Shown here piece by piece: positions 8,191 to 16,086 of a stretch of 64,000 nucleotides of DNA; position 1 is the first letter of the stretch; every line of letters begins with the position of its first letter. Source of the stretch: Actinokineospora baliensis (lineage in GTDB: Bacteria > Actinomycetota > Actinomycetes > Mycobacteriales > Pseudonocardiaceae); NCBI RefSeq assembly GCF_016907695.1, contig NZ_JAFBCK010000001.1, forward strand, positions 3,692,501 to 3,756,500. The letters run 5' to 3'. The notes beneath the pieces are model-generated. The model was not told where the DNA came from and searched no databases. It was given only the letters and a program-made list of their open reading frames with translations. A program made the position numbers and the translations under genes.

Positions 8191-9230
8191 CCGCGGTCGC
8201 CCCTGCGCGGTCCCGCAGGCACACGAGGGTGGTGGCCCTGTTCGCGGTCCTCGTGGTCGCGCTGGTCGTGGTGTCTCTGGTGTCCGCGGGCGCCGGGCAG
8301 TACGGGCTCCCGGTGTCGGACGTGCTGCGCGCGGTGTTCGGCCAACCGCTGGCGGATCCGTTCGCCGAGGGCGCGCTGTGGGCGGTGCGCTTCCCCCGGG
8401 TTGTGATGTCGCTGCTGGTCGGCGCGGTGCTCGGGGTGTGCGGCGCGTTGATGCAGGGCACCTTCGGCAACCCCCTCGCCGAACCGGGCGTGGTCGGGGT
8501 GTCCTCCGGTGCGGCGGTCGGCGCCTGTCTGTCCATTGTGTTCGGTTGGACGTTCCTGGGCGCGTTCACCACCCCCGGCGCCGCGTTCGTCGCCGGACTC
8601 ATCACCACCTTCGCCGTCTATGCGTTGTCACGCTCAAGCGGCCGCACCGGCACGGTCTCGATGATCCTCACCGGCGTCGCGGTCAACGCCGTGGCCGGTG
8701 CGATCGTGGCGTTGCTGATGTTCATCGGCGACCAGGCCGCGCGTGAGCAGATCGTGTTCTGGCAGCTGGGATCCGTAGCAGGCGCCCGATGGGCCTACGT
8801 CTGGGTCGCGGCCCCACTTGTCCTGGTCACCGCGATCGCCGCCCTCTCCGTAGCCCGCCGTCTGGACCTGCTGGCCCTCGGCGACCGACAAGCGCGCCAC
8901 CTGGGCATAGACGTCGAACGCCTACGCCTGGTAGTGATCTGCGCCGTAGCCGTTGGCGTCTCAGCCGCGGTGTCCTACGCGGGCATCATCTCCTTCGTCG
9001 GCCTGGTCGTCCCCCACCTGATCCGTATGGTCGTAGGACCAGGCCACCGAGTGCTGGTACCCGCCAGCCTCCTCGGGGGTGCGGTGCTGCTGGCCGCCGC
9101 TGATCTGCTGGCGCGGACGGTGGTCGCGTACGCGGACCTGCCGATCGGCATGGTGACGGCCCTGATCGGTGGGCCGTTCTTCTTCTGGCTGCTGCGCCGC
9201 AACCGGACCAAGGCGGGTGGTTGGCTGTGA
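8187..9230 (+). CDS. hmuU: haem ABC transporter permease HmuU (FecCD family)
   Basis: A 347-residue polytopic membrane protein with about nine or ten hydrophobic segments. It has the FecCD/BtuC signatures: PRVVMSLLVGAVLGVCGALM, QGTFGNPLAEPGVVGVSSGA and the coupling-helix region GDRQARHLGIDVE. The C-terminal SFVGLVVPHLIRMVVGPGH is also typical. As a homodimer it forms the haem channel energised by HmuV. The start overlaps hmuT. The stop (TGA, 9228-9230) overlaps a GTG that begins a copy of the first codons of hmuV. The true hmuV lies 380 nt further on, beyond an insertion, so the usual hmuU-hmuV coupling is interrupted. Confidence 0.95.
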   Translation: MTAVAPARSRRHTRVVALFAVLVVALVVVSLVSAGAGQYGLPVSDVLRAVFGQPLADPFAEGALWAVRFPRVVMSLLVGAVLGVCGALMQGTFGNPLAEPGVVGVSSGAAVGACLSIVFGWTFLGAFTTPGAAFVAGLITTFAVYALSRSSGRTGTVSMILTGVAVNAVAGAIVALLMFIGDQAAREQIVFWQLGSVAGARWAYVWVAAPLVLVTAIAALSVARRLDLLALGDRQARHLGIDVERLRLVVICAVAVGVSAAVSYAGIISFVGLVVPHLIRMVVGPGHRVLVPASLLGGAVLLAAADLLARTVVAYADLPIGMVTALIGGPFFFWLLRRNRTKAGGWL

Positions 9231-9240
9231 TCACCGCCGA
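9205..9240 (+). repeat. left copy of a 36-nt direct repeat at the hmuU-hmuV junction
   Basis: It spans the last codons of hmuU (TKAGGWL-stop) and a GTGATCACCGCCGA that matches the first codons of hmuV. It matches 9588-9623 at 33 of 36 positions. Confidence 0.9.
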
Positions 9241-9609
9241 TGGTGCCGCCGGGTGGCTTGATGGGATGTGGTTGGAATCGACGGCGGGCGACGTGGTGCC
9301 TGCCTCGTTGGTTGCGAACCTGCTGCTTCGTGGGGTGTCCGGCGAGTCGCCAGGGTCGGCTCCTGTGCCGGTTGGCGCGGGGGTGGGCTTCTTGTGGTGC
9401 CGGTGTCGGGCCAGGGCCGTACCCGTCGCCGATGAGGCCACCGTGCAGCCGGGCGGAGTGGCTGCGCTCGCTCGCCCTTTCAGCGGCAGAGCGCCCGTGG
9501 TTGCCTGCCCTGTTAAGTACAGCGTGTCCGCTCAGCTGCTGGCGGCCGTTCCTGCGCCAGCCAGCGCCTCCGCGCGGCGCGTATCCGGGACGAAGGCGGG
9601 TGGCTGGCT
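9231..9609 (+). other. insertion between hmuU and hmuV, open on the plus strand
   Basis: This stretch separates two genes that usually overlap. A frame from GTG 9227 stays open for 128 codons and stops at 9611-9613, overlapping the hmuV GTG exactly as hmuU overlaps its GTG. The predicted product ends in TKAGGWL, the same tail as HmuU. It contains no recognisable domain, signal peptide or membrane helix. Codon use is less G/C-biased at third positions than in the neighbours (many CCT, GTT, GCT codons). I doubt that it encodes a functional protein. More likely it is a small inserted or slipped-duplication element that preserved reading coupling. No terminator is visible inside. Confidence 0.6.
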
Positions 9610-9623
9610 GTGATCACCGCTGA
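9588..9623 (+). repeat. right copy of the 36-nt direct repeat, overlapping the hmuV start
   Basis: It matches 9205-9240 with three substitutions at an offset of 383 nt. The hmuV GTG (9610) lies inside this copy. Confidence 0.9.
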
Positions 9624-10398
9624 GGATGTCTCGGTGCGGCTTGGCGGGGCCTTGTTGGTCGACGGGGTCTCGTTGGAGTTGCGGGCCGGGGAGGTGTTGG
9701 TGCTCGTCGGGCCGAACGGGGCGGGGAAGTCGACCCTGTTGGCGGCGTTGGCCGGGGACTTGCCGCTGGCGGGTGGGCGGGCGTTGCTCGACGGTGCGCC
9801 GGTTGCGCAGTGGCGGGCGGTGGCGGCCGCGCGGCGGCGAGCTGTTCTGCCCCAGCACAATCCGGTGTCGTTCCCGTTCGATGTCCAGGCCGTGGTCGAG
9901 ATGGGCCGGGCTCCTTGGCGCAACACCGAGGCTGAGGACGAGGATGAGATCGCGGTTGCCGCCGCCCTGCGTGACACCGGGGTCGAGCACCTGGTCGATC
10001 GCGCGTATCCCACGCTCTCAGGCGGCGAACAGGCCCGTGTCGCGCTGGCCCGTGTGCTGGCCCAACGCACGCCTGCTCTGCTACTCGACGAACCGACCGC
10101 CGCGTTGGACGTGCGGCACCAGGAAATGGTGCTGTCCCTGGCCCACCGGCACGCGCGCGGTGGTGGCGGAGTTCTCGTCGTCCTGCACGACCTCGGCCTC
10201 GCCGCCGCGCACGCCGATCGTGTCGCGGTGCTCGACAGCGGCAAGCTCGTCGCGATCGGCCCGCCCGCCGAAGTGTGCACCGCTGATCTGCTCAGTGCCG
10301 TCTACCGGCATCCCGTTGAGGTCTTCCCGCACCCGCGCACGGGCGTTCCCGTCGTGCTGCCCGTGCGTGGCCGAGAGGAGGAAGAGTGTCTTTCGTAG
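9610..10398 (+). CDS. hmuV: haem ABC transporter ATP-binding protein HmuV
   Basis: A 262-residue ABC ATPase. Walker A is GPNGAGKS (residues 34-41), the signature is LSGGEQARVALARVLAQ, Walker B is LLLDEPTAALD and the H-loop is VLHDL. The DVRHQEMV segment after Walker B is characteristic of the haem/HmuV branch. It powers haem import with HmuT and HmuU. The GTG at 9610 lies inside the right repeat copy, so this gene now takes its start context from the inserted segment. It overlaps the next gene by 13 nt, and that gene's ribosome binding site (GAGGAGG, 10374-10380) is embedded in the hmuV end. Confidence 0.94.
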   Translation: MITAEDVSVRLGGALLVDGVSLELRAGEVLVLVGPNGAGKSTLLAALAGDLPLAGGRALLDGAPVAQWRAVAAARRRAVLPQHNPVSFPFDVQAVVEMGRAPWRNTEAEDEDEIAVAAALRDTGVEHLVDRAYPTLSGGEQARVALARVLAQRTPALLLDEPTAALDVRHQEMVLSLAHRHARGGGGVLVVLHDLGLAAAHADRVAVLDSGKLVAIGPPAEVCTADLLSAVYRHPVEVFPHPRTGVPVVLPVRGREEEECLS

Positions 10399-11432
10399 CC
10401 AGGGTCGCGGCCGCCGCGGTTCTCGCCATGGGTGTGCTGTCACCGGGTACGGCCGCCGCGGCGGCTCGGGTGAGCCTTTCAGTGTCCACAGCGGACCCGG
10501 ACTACGCGACGCCCGTCGAGGTCCGCGGAACCGGTTTCCAGTCCGTCGCCAAGGCTCACGGCGGGATCTATGTCCTCTTTGGATGGGTCGCCGACGGGTC
10601 GTGGCAGCCGAGCAAGGGTGGCTCAGCCGGGACCACCTATCGCTACGTCCAGGACAGCGAAGCCAAGGACAACAACGGGTACCAGCGGTTCGTGTCCTTC
10701 CCGGGAAGCGACACCGCCAGCAGCGCCAACGGTGGTGTGGTGGCCGCCGACGGGTCGTGGAGCGCGCGGATGGTGATCCCCGGCGCGCGGTTCAAAGCCG
10801 TCGACCGCACGGGCAATACCACAGAGGTCGACTGCACCAAGGTGACCTGCGGCATCATCACGATCGGCGCCCACGGAGTCGTCAACCCGACGAACGAGAC
10901 CTTCACGCCGGTCCGGTTCGCCGCCCCCACCGGCGGGCAGCCGACCGCGACCCAGCCCGGTCCCACAACCGCGGTGCCGACCGGCAACCCCGCTCCACCC
11001 ACAGCCGCCCCGTTGCCCGTGCGCGCGGCCACGGTGTCCGCGGCGTCCGGCGTGGTGGCCGCTGGGGGTTCCGTTTCCGTTACGGGGTCAGGGTTCTCGG
11101 CGGACGAGCAGGTGAACGTGGTGCTGCGCTCGGACCCGCTGTTCCTGGCCCCGGCGAAAGCCGACGCCGCCGGAGCGGTCTCCTACAGCGCGGTCATCCC
11201 GGCGGACGTGCCCGCAGGCGCCCACACGCTGGAGTTCACCGGCTCGAAGTCGGGCGCGGTCGGATCTGTCCCGTTGACGGTGTCCGCGGCTGCTCCCGTC
11301 GCGGCTCCGGTCCAGCCCGCGGCTTCGGAATCGGGGACCGGGTGGTGGCCCGCCGCTGTCGGCGCTGCCGCGGTTCTGCTGGTTGTTGTTGTGGTCGCGT
11401 TGCTGCGTAAGCGAAAGAAGGTCAAGTCGTGA
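10386..11432 (+). CDS. membrane-anchored surface protein with two Ig-like domains, haem operon
   Basis: A 348-residue exported protein: signal peptide (residues 1-26), a first beta domain, a Pro/Thr-rich linker (about residues 180-210), a second Ig-like domain (GSVSVTGSGFSADEQVNV near residue 225) and a C-terminal membrane helix followed by RKRKK. The first domain ends with VDCTKVTCGIITIGAHG, which resembles the disulphide-bearing end of neocarzinostatin-family Ig-like folds (VDCTTAACQVG in neocarzinostatin). Corynebacterial haem loci carry comparable anchored proteins (HtaB, ChtC). A haem or haemoprotein relay role is inferred from position in the iron-box operon, not from a haem motif. GTG start with a good ribosome binding site inside hmuV. 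Confidence 0.7.
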   Translation: MSFVARVAAAAVLAMGVLSPGTAAAAARVSLSVSTADPDYATPVEVRGTGFQSVAKAHGGIYVLFGWVADGSWQPSKGGSAGTTYRYVQDSEAKDNNGYQRFVSFPGSDTASSANGGVVAADGSWSARMVIPGARFKAVDRTGNTTEVDCTKVTCGIITIGAHGVVNPTNETFTPVRFAAPTGGQPTATQPGPTTAVPTGNPAPPTAAPLPVRAATVSAASGVVAAGGSVSVTGSGFSADEQVNVVLRSDPLFLAPAKADAAGAVSYSAVIPADVPAGAHTLEFTGSKSGAVGSVPLTVSAAAPVAAPVQPAASESGTGWWPAAVGAAAVLLVVVVVALLRKRKKVKS

Positions 11433-12325
11433 GCATCCCCGTAGTCGCGGGACTGATCCTGCTGGCGGTTCAAGGCCCCACCACCACAACTCCACCGACC
11501 ACAACGGTAACCACCACCACGACTGCTCCCGGTTGCGATCTGACACCGGCGAACGCACGACAGGGCGACCTGGTCTGGGGCTTCAAGAAGAGCTTCCGCC
11601 AGTACGTCGGCGTCGGCCTGGCCGGGGCCACCGGGAACTCCATCACCGCCACCGGCGGCGCCACGATCACCGCGCTCGACGAGGTAGTCCGCGACGGGAT
11701 CCCGAACCCGGCGGGCATCGCCACCGGCGCCTACCGCTTCACCTTCGACTCAGCCGACTACACCAGCCCGACCCAGTTCACCGCCCGCTACCGCGGAACC
11801 GTGACTTTCGCCTACCCCACCCACTTCTTCACCCTCCTCCTGTCCGACCCCTGGGTGACAACAGCCAACGGCACCACCACCCTGCACGCCGACATCGAGC
11901 TCAAAGCGACCCCAGGCGCCCCCACCCAACCCACCACCCTCCCCGACGTCGCCCTAGCCCGCGTCACCCCACCCACCACAACCCCCGTCAACGGCCTCCT
12001 GACCTGGCCCGCAGCCCCAGCCACCCTCACCAGCTCCGAGGCATTCGCAGGCTTCTACCAAGCAGGCGCCGACCTGGACCCCCTAACCCTCACCCTCGCC
12101 GCCGACTGCGCCACACCCCCAACCACCCCACCCACCGCTAACCCGGTCGTCCCCCCAGCGGCCACCACGGCCGAGAACCTCATCCCCACAGCCCGCTTCC
12201 GCCCCACCCCAGCCCTGGCCGCAACCGGAGTGGCGACCGAACACACCCTGTGGGCAGGCGTAGTCCTCTTCCTGACAGGCCTAGCACTCGTACTGGCCGC
12301 CTACCGCCCCAGACGGTTCCACTAG
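11429..12325 (+). CDS. surface-anchored single HtaA-domain haem-binding protein
   Basis: A 298-residue protein, last gene of the operon; its GTG overlaps the preceding stop. After a short N-terminal hydrophobic segment and a Thr-rich linker, residues about 45-230 form an HtaA domain. The start LVWGFKKSFRQYVGVGLAGA is highly characteristic, and the FAGFYQAGADLDPLTLTL segment near residue 205 is also typical. The C-terminus reads ALAATG, then a hydrophobic helix and RPRRFH. That is an LPxTG-like sorting arrangement, although the Leu-Pro is replaced by Leu-Ala, so it may simply be a membrane anchor. Together with the HtaA-WxL protein it gives two haem-capture proteins with different attachment modes. 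Confidence 0.85.
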   Translation: MSIPVVAGLILLAVQGPTTTTPPTTTVTTTTTAPGCDLTPANARQGDLVWGFKKSFRQYVGVGLAGATGNSITATGGATITALDEVVRDGIPNPAGIATGAYRFTFDSADYTSPTQFTARYRGTVTFAYPTHFFTLLLSDPWVTTANGTTTLHADIELKATPGAPTQPTTLPDVALARVTPPTTTPVNGLLTWPAAPATLTSSEAFAGFYQAGADLDPLTLTLAADCATPPTTPPTANPVVPPAATTAENLIPTARFRPTPALAATGVATEHTLWAGVVLFLTGLALVLAAYRPRRFH

Positions 12326-12589
12326 AGCTCACCAAACCCGGGTTCGCACTGCTCACCCACAGCGGTGACATCGAGCGGGTGCGCCTGCGGCACGACGAGA
12401 GCTCCACACAGGACCACCGTGGGGGTTCCCCGAACAGTGGATCTTCTACGGTGATCGTCAACGGTGGGAACCGTTCGCCCGCACGCGGTGTAGAGCCCCA
12501 GTGGTGTGGTACGAGGATCACCGGTTCGGTGGATGACGTGGGTCCGCGCCTGCCACACAATTTCGGGATTCTCGAAGGGGGGCGACCGG

Positions 12590-13030
12590 GTGGGCCGGGA
12601 CCAGGGGTACGACGAGTTCGTGGTGGGGATCGGGCGGGCGGTGGTGGCCGAGCTCGCGCCCGAGGAGTCGGCGGTAGTCGACCTCGTCGGCCGGGAGTTC
12701 CTGCGCGATCCTGGCAGGTTGTTGGCCGGCGGTGGCGGTCGCGCCCCGGTACTCGGTTCGGGGATCGGGACCGTCGTGTCGATGGTGGCGCCCGTGGCGC
12801 TGGCCGTGGGGGCCTCGGTCTACCAGCACCTGGTGGGCAAGGCGGGGGAGTCGCTGGCCAAGGGGACCGTCGCGCTGGTGCGCAAGGTCTTCCGCAAGCA
12901 GGAGGACGCCGCCGCCGAGGTGCGGCGGGTTGTGGTCGCGCGGGCGCTGGAGTTGGGGCGGTCGGCGGACGAGGCGGAGCGCATCGCTGACGTGGTGATC
13001 GCCGAGTTGGGCCGTGACGACGACGCCTGA
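12590..13030 (+). CDS. small unknown protein coupled to the M48-type membrane protease
   Basis: A 146-residue protein I do not recognise. The GTG at 12590 follows a GAAGGGGGG ribosome binding site. The N-terminal half is acidic and helical (YDEFVVGIGRAVVAEL), the middle is a hydrophobic Gly/Val-rich stretch (residues about 50-75, GTVVSMVAPVALAVGASVYQ), and the C-terminal half is charged and helical (AAAEVRRVVVARALELGRSA). It may be membrane-associated. It overlaps the start of the protease gene by 17 nt, so the two are translationally coupled. A helper or regulator role for the protease is inferred from that coupling only. Confidence 0.75.
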   Translation: MGRDQGYDEFVVGIGRAVVAELAPEESAVVDLVGREFLRDPGRLLAGGGGRAPVLGSGIGTVVSMVAPVALAVGASVYQHLVGKAGESLAKGTVALVRKVFRKQEDAAAEVRRVVVARALELGRSADEAERIADVVIAELGRDDDA

Positions 13031-16000
13031 GCGGGTCCCGGCCGGGACGACGTTCCGGTTCCTCACGCTGGTGGGCCTCGCGGTCGCGATCACCGCCTAC
13101 GTCGCGGACAACCTCACCGCGTTCACCGTCGCCAACCAGGGCGTGGCGAGGCTGCGCTGCCAGGTGACCAGCGACCTCTACGTGAACGCGATGATCGTGA
13201 TCGAGCCCGACGAGGCCAAGTGGCGCGTCTACAACGACTGCCTCTACCGGCTGCGCGGCACCCAACTGCTCTGGGTCGGCGGCTTCCTCCTGCTGCTGGC
13301 CCTGGTGACCTGGCTGTTCTACGTGGCCCAACCCCGCTGGCGGATCCGCCGCGGCAGGCTGGTGCCGCTGCGCGAGGTGCCCGCCCTGTGGGAGCGGCTG
13401 GAGCCGACCCTCACCGAACTGACCCGCAAGGCCGGGTTGAGCACTCTGCCCGAGTTCCGGCTCGACGCGCGCAGCACCCGGGCCGGTGGCCTCGCCTTCG
13501 GCACCCACCGCAGGCCCATCGTCGCCCTCGACGTCGGCCTGGTGTTGCTGCACGACCGCGACCGGCCCGCCTTCGAGGCCGTCGTGCTGCACGAACTGGC
13601 CCACCTGCGGCACCGGGACGTGCCGATCACCTACGGCACGATCGCGGTCTGGCGTGCGGTCCTGCTGGTCGCCGTCCTGCCCTTCATCGTCAACCTGCTG
13701 GCCGGGGTGACCCTGACCGCGGCGACCTGGCCGTACCTGGTGTGGTTCCCGGTGCTGATCGCCCTGGCCTACGTGGCGCGGCTGTCGGTGCTGCGCGCCC
13801 GCGAACACCACGCCGACGTGCTGGTCGCGCAGTGGACCGGGTCGACGGACCCGTTCCAGACCCTGCCGGAGCTGTCCAGCCCCCGCTTCGGCAACCACCC
13901 CAGCCGCGCGGCGCGGGCCGCGGTCACCGCCAACCCCGCGCTGCTGCTGCGCCCGGGGTGGCGGCCGTTCTTCCTCAGTGGCCTCATGTGGCAGGTCCTC
14001 GTCAACACCGTGACCATGGGTGCGGGGATGCTGTGGTTGCGCTCGGAGTCTTCCGGTCCCGCGGTGCTGCGGTGGGCGTGGTCCCTTGGCGTGGCCGTCT
14101 TCGTGTGCGTGGCCGCTTGGCGCGGCGCGGAGTACGTACGCCAGGGTGGGAACCGCCGACGGGCGTTCCTCGAACCCGGCCTCGGTCTCGGCGCCGGACT
14201 GGCGTTGGGCGTCCTGGTCGTCCCCAGCACTCTGCACGACCCCCTTGCTTCACAGACCTCGCTGCTGTCGCTGGTCCTGCGGTTGGTGGGCGTGGCCGTC
14301 GCCGTCCTGGTGTGCGGGTGGGCCGGGTGGTGCGCGCTCCAGTTGGGTGACCGCGCCCGAGGTGTGCGTGGCGCCGCGGTGGCCGCCGCCGTCCTGGTCG
14401 TGTGCTGGAGCTGCCTCGGCTGGTTGCCCACGGCACACGGGTACGAGTTGGTGTGGGACTCGCAACTTGGTCCCGCCGTGGCACGGCTGGGTGACCTCGC
14501 GGGCGGCGGGTTCAGCGGGGCGGTGCTCCAAGGTGCCTTCCTCACGTTCATCGGCAACACCGACCCGGTAGCGAGCACCATCGCGCTGGCACTCGTGTGG
14601 TTGGTGCCCGCGCTGCTGGTCCGACCGCCCCGAGCCGCGTTCCTCGTGGGGGCCGCGGGATCGGTCGCCGCGGCGTTGGCGGTCGCGGTCGTGGCTTGGC
14701 CGGCAACGAGCACCCCCGAGGGCGAACTGGCGGGCACGGCACTGCAATTGCTGCTGGTCGCGGTTGTCCAGCTGGGTACGGCCCTGGTGGCGCGCCGCGC
14801 AGGGGTCACGGCGGCGTTGATCGCGGCGTGGCTGACCGCGCTGGCAGGGGCTACGGCGATCTGGGTCGCGCACGGTGCTGTTGGCGGGGTCGACGCGATC
14901 CTGGCCCGGCGGCCGACGCAGGTGTTGCTGTTCACCGCGACGGCGGCCGCGGTGCTGGCGGCCCTGGTCGGGCGTCGTGCCATCGAGTCCCGTTCGGTGC
15001 CGAGGTGGGCGCTGGCTCCCGTGGCGGCCGCGAGCGCGGTCGCCTTGGTGTACCACCCCTTCGCCGTGCCGCCCTCCGTGGCGCTGATGCCGCCGCAACC
15101 GACGGTCGGGGTGATCGATCCCGTCGCCGCGGTGGAGATCTGGACGCAGGCGGGCGGGATCGCGCTGCTCGTCGACGTGTCACTGGCGCAGAACGAGGCT
15201 GTTCAGGCCATGGTCGACCCCGCCGTCGACCGCGGCGCACAAGTGGCGCGGTGCCGGAACCTGCAGGCCCGCGTCGGTGTGGCCCGCGAGTTCCCCGGGC
15301 CACCGGAACCGGTCGCCCGGGGCCACTGGAACCGGAACCTGGACGCGGTCCAGCGCGGCGCGGACGAGTGCGTCCGCCTGTTCTCGGCCCCCGAAGGCGA
15401 TCCGAGCCCGGTCACGATCGCCTTCGAGGAGGCCATCACCGAGGGCACCGCGTTGCTGCGGCTGTTGCCCTTCGGCAATGGGGCGATCGCACACCAGGGG
15501 GGAAACCCGCCGTCCACCACCACGACAACGACCACCACGACGGTTGTACCGACGACCACCACCCCGCCGCCCCCGGTTGAGCTGGGTCCGTCTCTTCTGA
15601 CCCTCGCCGACCTGCCCGCGGGCACGAAGGAGAACCCGCCCTCGACCGGCGGCGGGGGCTCCTCGGACATCAGGCTCGAACCAGCCGAGTGCGGCACCAC
15701 GATCGGTCCCGCGGCGGAGAACCAGGTCGAACGCGGCTTCACCCTCCGGGACGGGGCCACGGTCAGGCACACCGTCTACCGGTACACCGGCGACGCCGCC
15801 GCGGTGCTGCGGGAGGTCGAGGCCAACTACACGCGGTGCCACAAGTACCGCGTCATCTCCGGGACGATCGTCCAGAACGTCACCACCGACATCGTCGGCG
15901 GCGCACCGTGGATCGCCGACGTGACCTACAAGGGGCCCTACCTGACGTTGCGCAACCGGCAGGTGTGGGTCCTCAAAGGATCGGTGCTCACCTGCATCTC

Positions 16001-16076
16001 CTACATGAGCAAGGGCAAGGTCAACGTGTCCCTTGTGGACGAACTCGCCGCGAAGGTGGTGGCCAAGCTCGCGTGA
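13014..16076 (+). CDS. large polytopic M48-type zinc metalloprotease with exported sensor-like C-terminal domain
   Basis: A 1020-residue membrane protein. Two N-terminal helices flank an extracytoplasmic loop with paired cysteines. The protease core has HELAH (His193, Glu194, His197) and a third zinc ligand in RAREHHADVL (Glu264), as in M48/HtpX peptidases. It is followed by many more membrane helices (residues about 320-690). A long outside segment then leads to a Pro/Thr-rich linker (TTTTTTTTTVVPTTTT) and a terminal domain (residues about 860-1020) with LLTLADLPAG and paired cysteines. That domain resembles the PknH-type sensor domains of actinobacterial lipoproteins and kinases. The combination of intramembrane-side protease and external domain suggests signal-controlled proteolysis, which is inference. 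GTG start overlaps the previous gene. Confidence 0.8.
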   Translation: MTTTPERVPAGTTFRFLTLVGLAVAITAYVADNLTAFTVANQGVARLRCQVTSDLYVNAMIVIEPDEAKWRVYNDCLYRLRGTQLLWVGGFLLLLALVTWLFYVAQPRWRIRRGRLVPLREVPALWERLEPTLTELTRKAGLSTLPEFRLDARSTRAGGLAFGTHRRPIVALDVGLVLLHDRDRPAFEAVVLHELAHLRHRDVPITYGTIAVWRAVLLVAVLPFIVNLLAGVTLTAATWPYLVWFPVLIALAYVARLSVLRAREHHADVLVAQWTGSTDPFQTLPELSSPRFGNHPSRAARAAVTANPALLLRPGWRPFFLSGLMWQVLVNTVTMGAGMLWLRSESSGPAVLRWAWSLGVAVFVCVAAWRGAEYVRQGGNRRRAFLEPGLGLGAGLALGVLVVPSTLHDPLASQTSLLSLVLRLVGVAVAVLVCGWAGWCALQLGDRARGVRGAAVAAAVLVVCWSCLGWLPTAHGYELVWDSQLGPAVARLGDLAGGGFSGAVLQGAFLTFIGNTDPVASTIALALVWLVPALLVRPPRAAFLVGAAGSVAAALAVAVVAWPATSTPEGELAGTALQLLLVAVVQLGTALVARRAGVTAALIAAWLTALAGATAIWVAHGAVGGVDAILARRPTQVLLFTATAAAVLAALVGRRAIESRSVPRWALAPVAAASAVALVYHPFAVPPSVALMPPQPTVGVIDPVAAVEIWTQAGGIALLVDVSLAQNEAVQAMVDPAVDRGAQVARCRNLQARVGVAREFPGPPEPVARGHWNRNLDAVQRGADECVRLFSAPEGDPSPVTIAFEEAITEGTALLRLLPFGNGAIAHQGGNPPSTTTTTTTTTVVPTTTTPPPPVELGPSLLTLADLPAGTKENPPSTGGGGSSDIRLEPAECGTTIGPAAENQVERGFTLRDGATVRHTVYRYTGDAAAVLREVEANYTRCHKYRVISGTIVQNVTTDIVGGAPWIADVTYKGPYLTLRNRQVWVLKGSVLTCISYMSKGKVNVSLVDELAAKVVAKLA

Positions 16077-16086
16077 CCCGGGCGCG

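Noticed and set aside
12180..14237. 685-codon minus-strand frame opposite the haem operon end and protease
   Set aside because: Antisense composition only. It crosses two well-supported genes and an intergenic region.
15517..15575. ACC-repeat tract in the protease gene, considered as a tandem repeat or CRISPR-like array
   Set aside because: It simply encodes the Thr-rich linker. There is no spacer-repeat structure.
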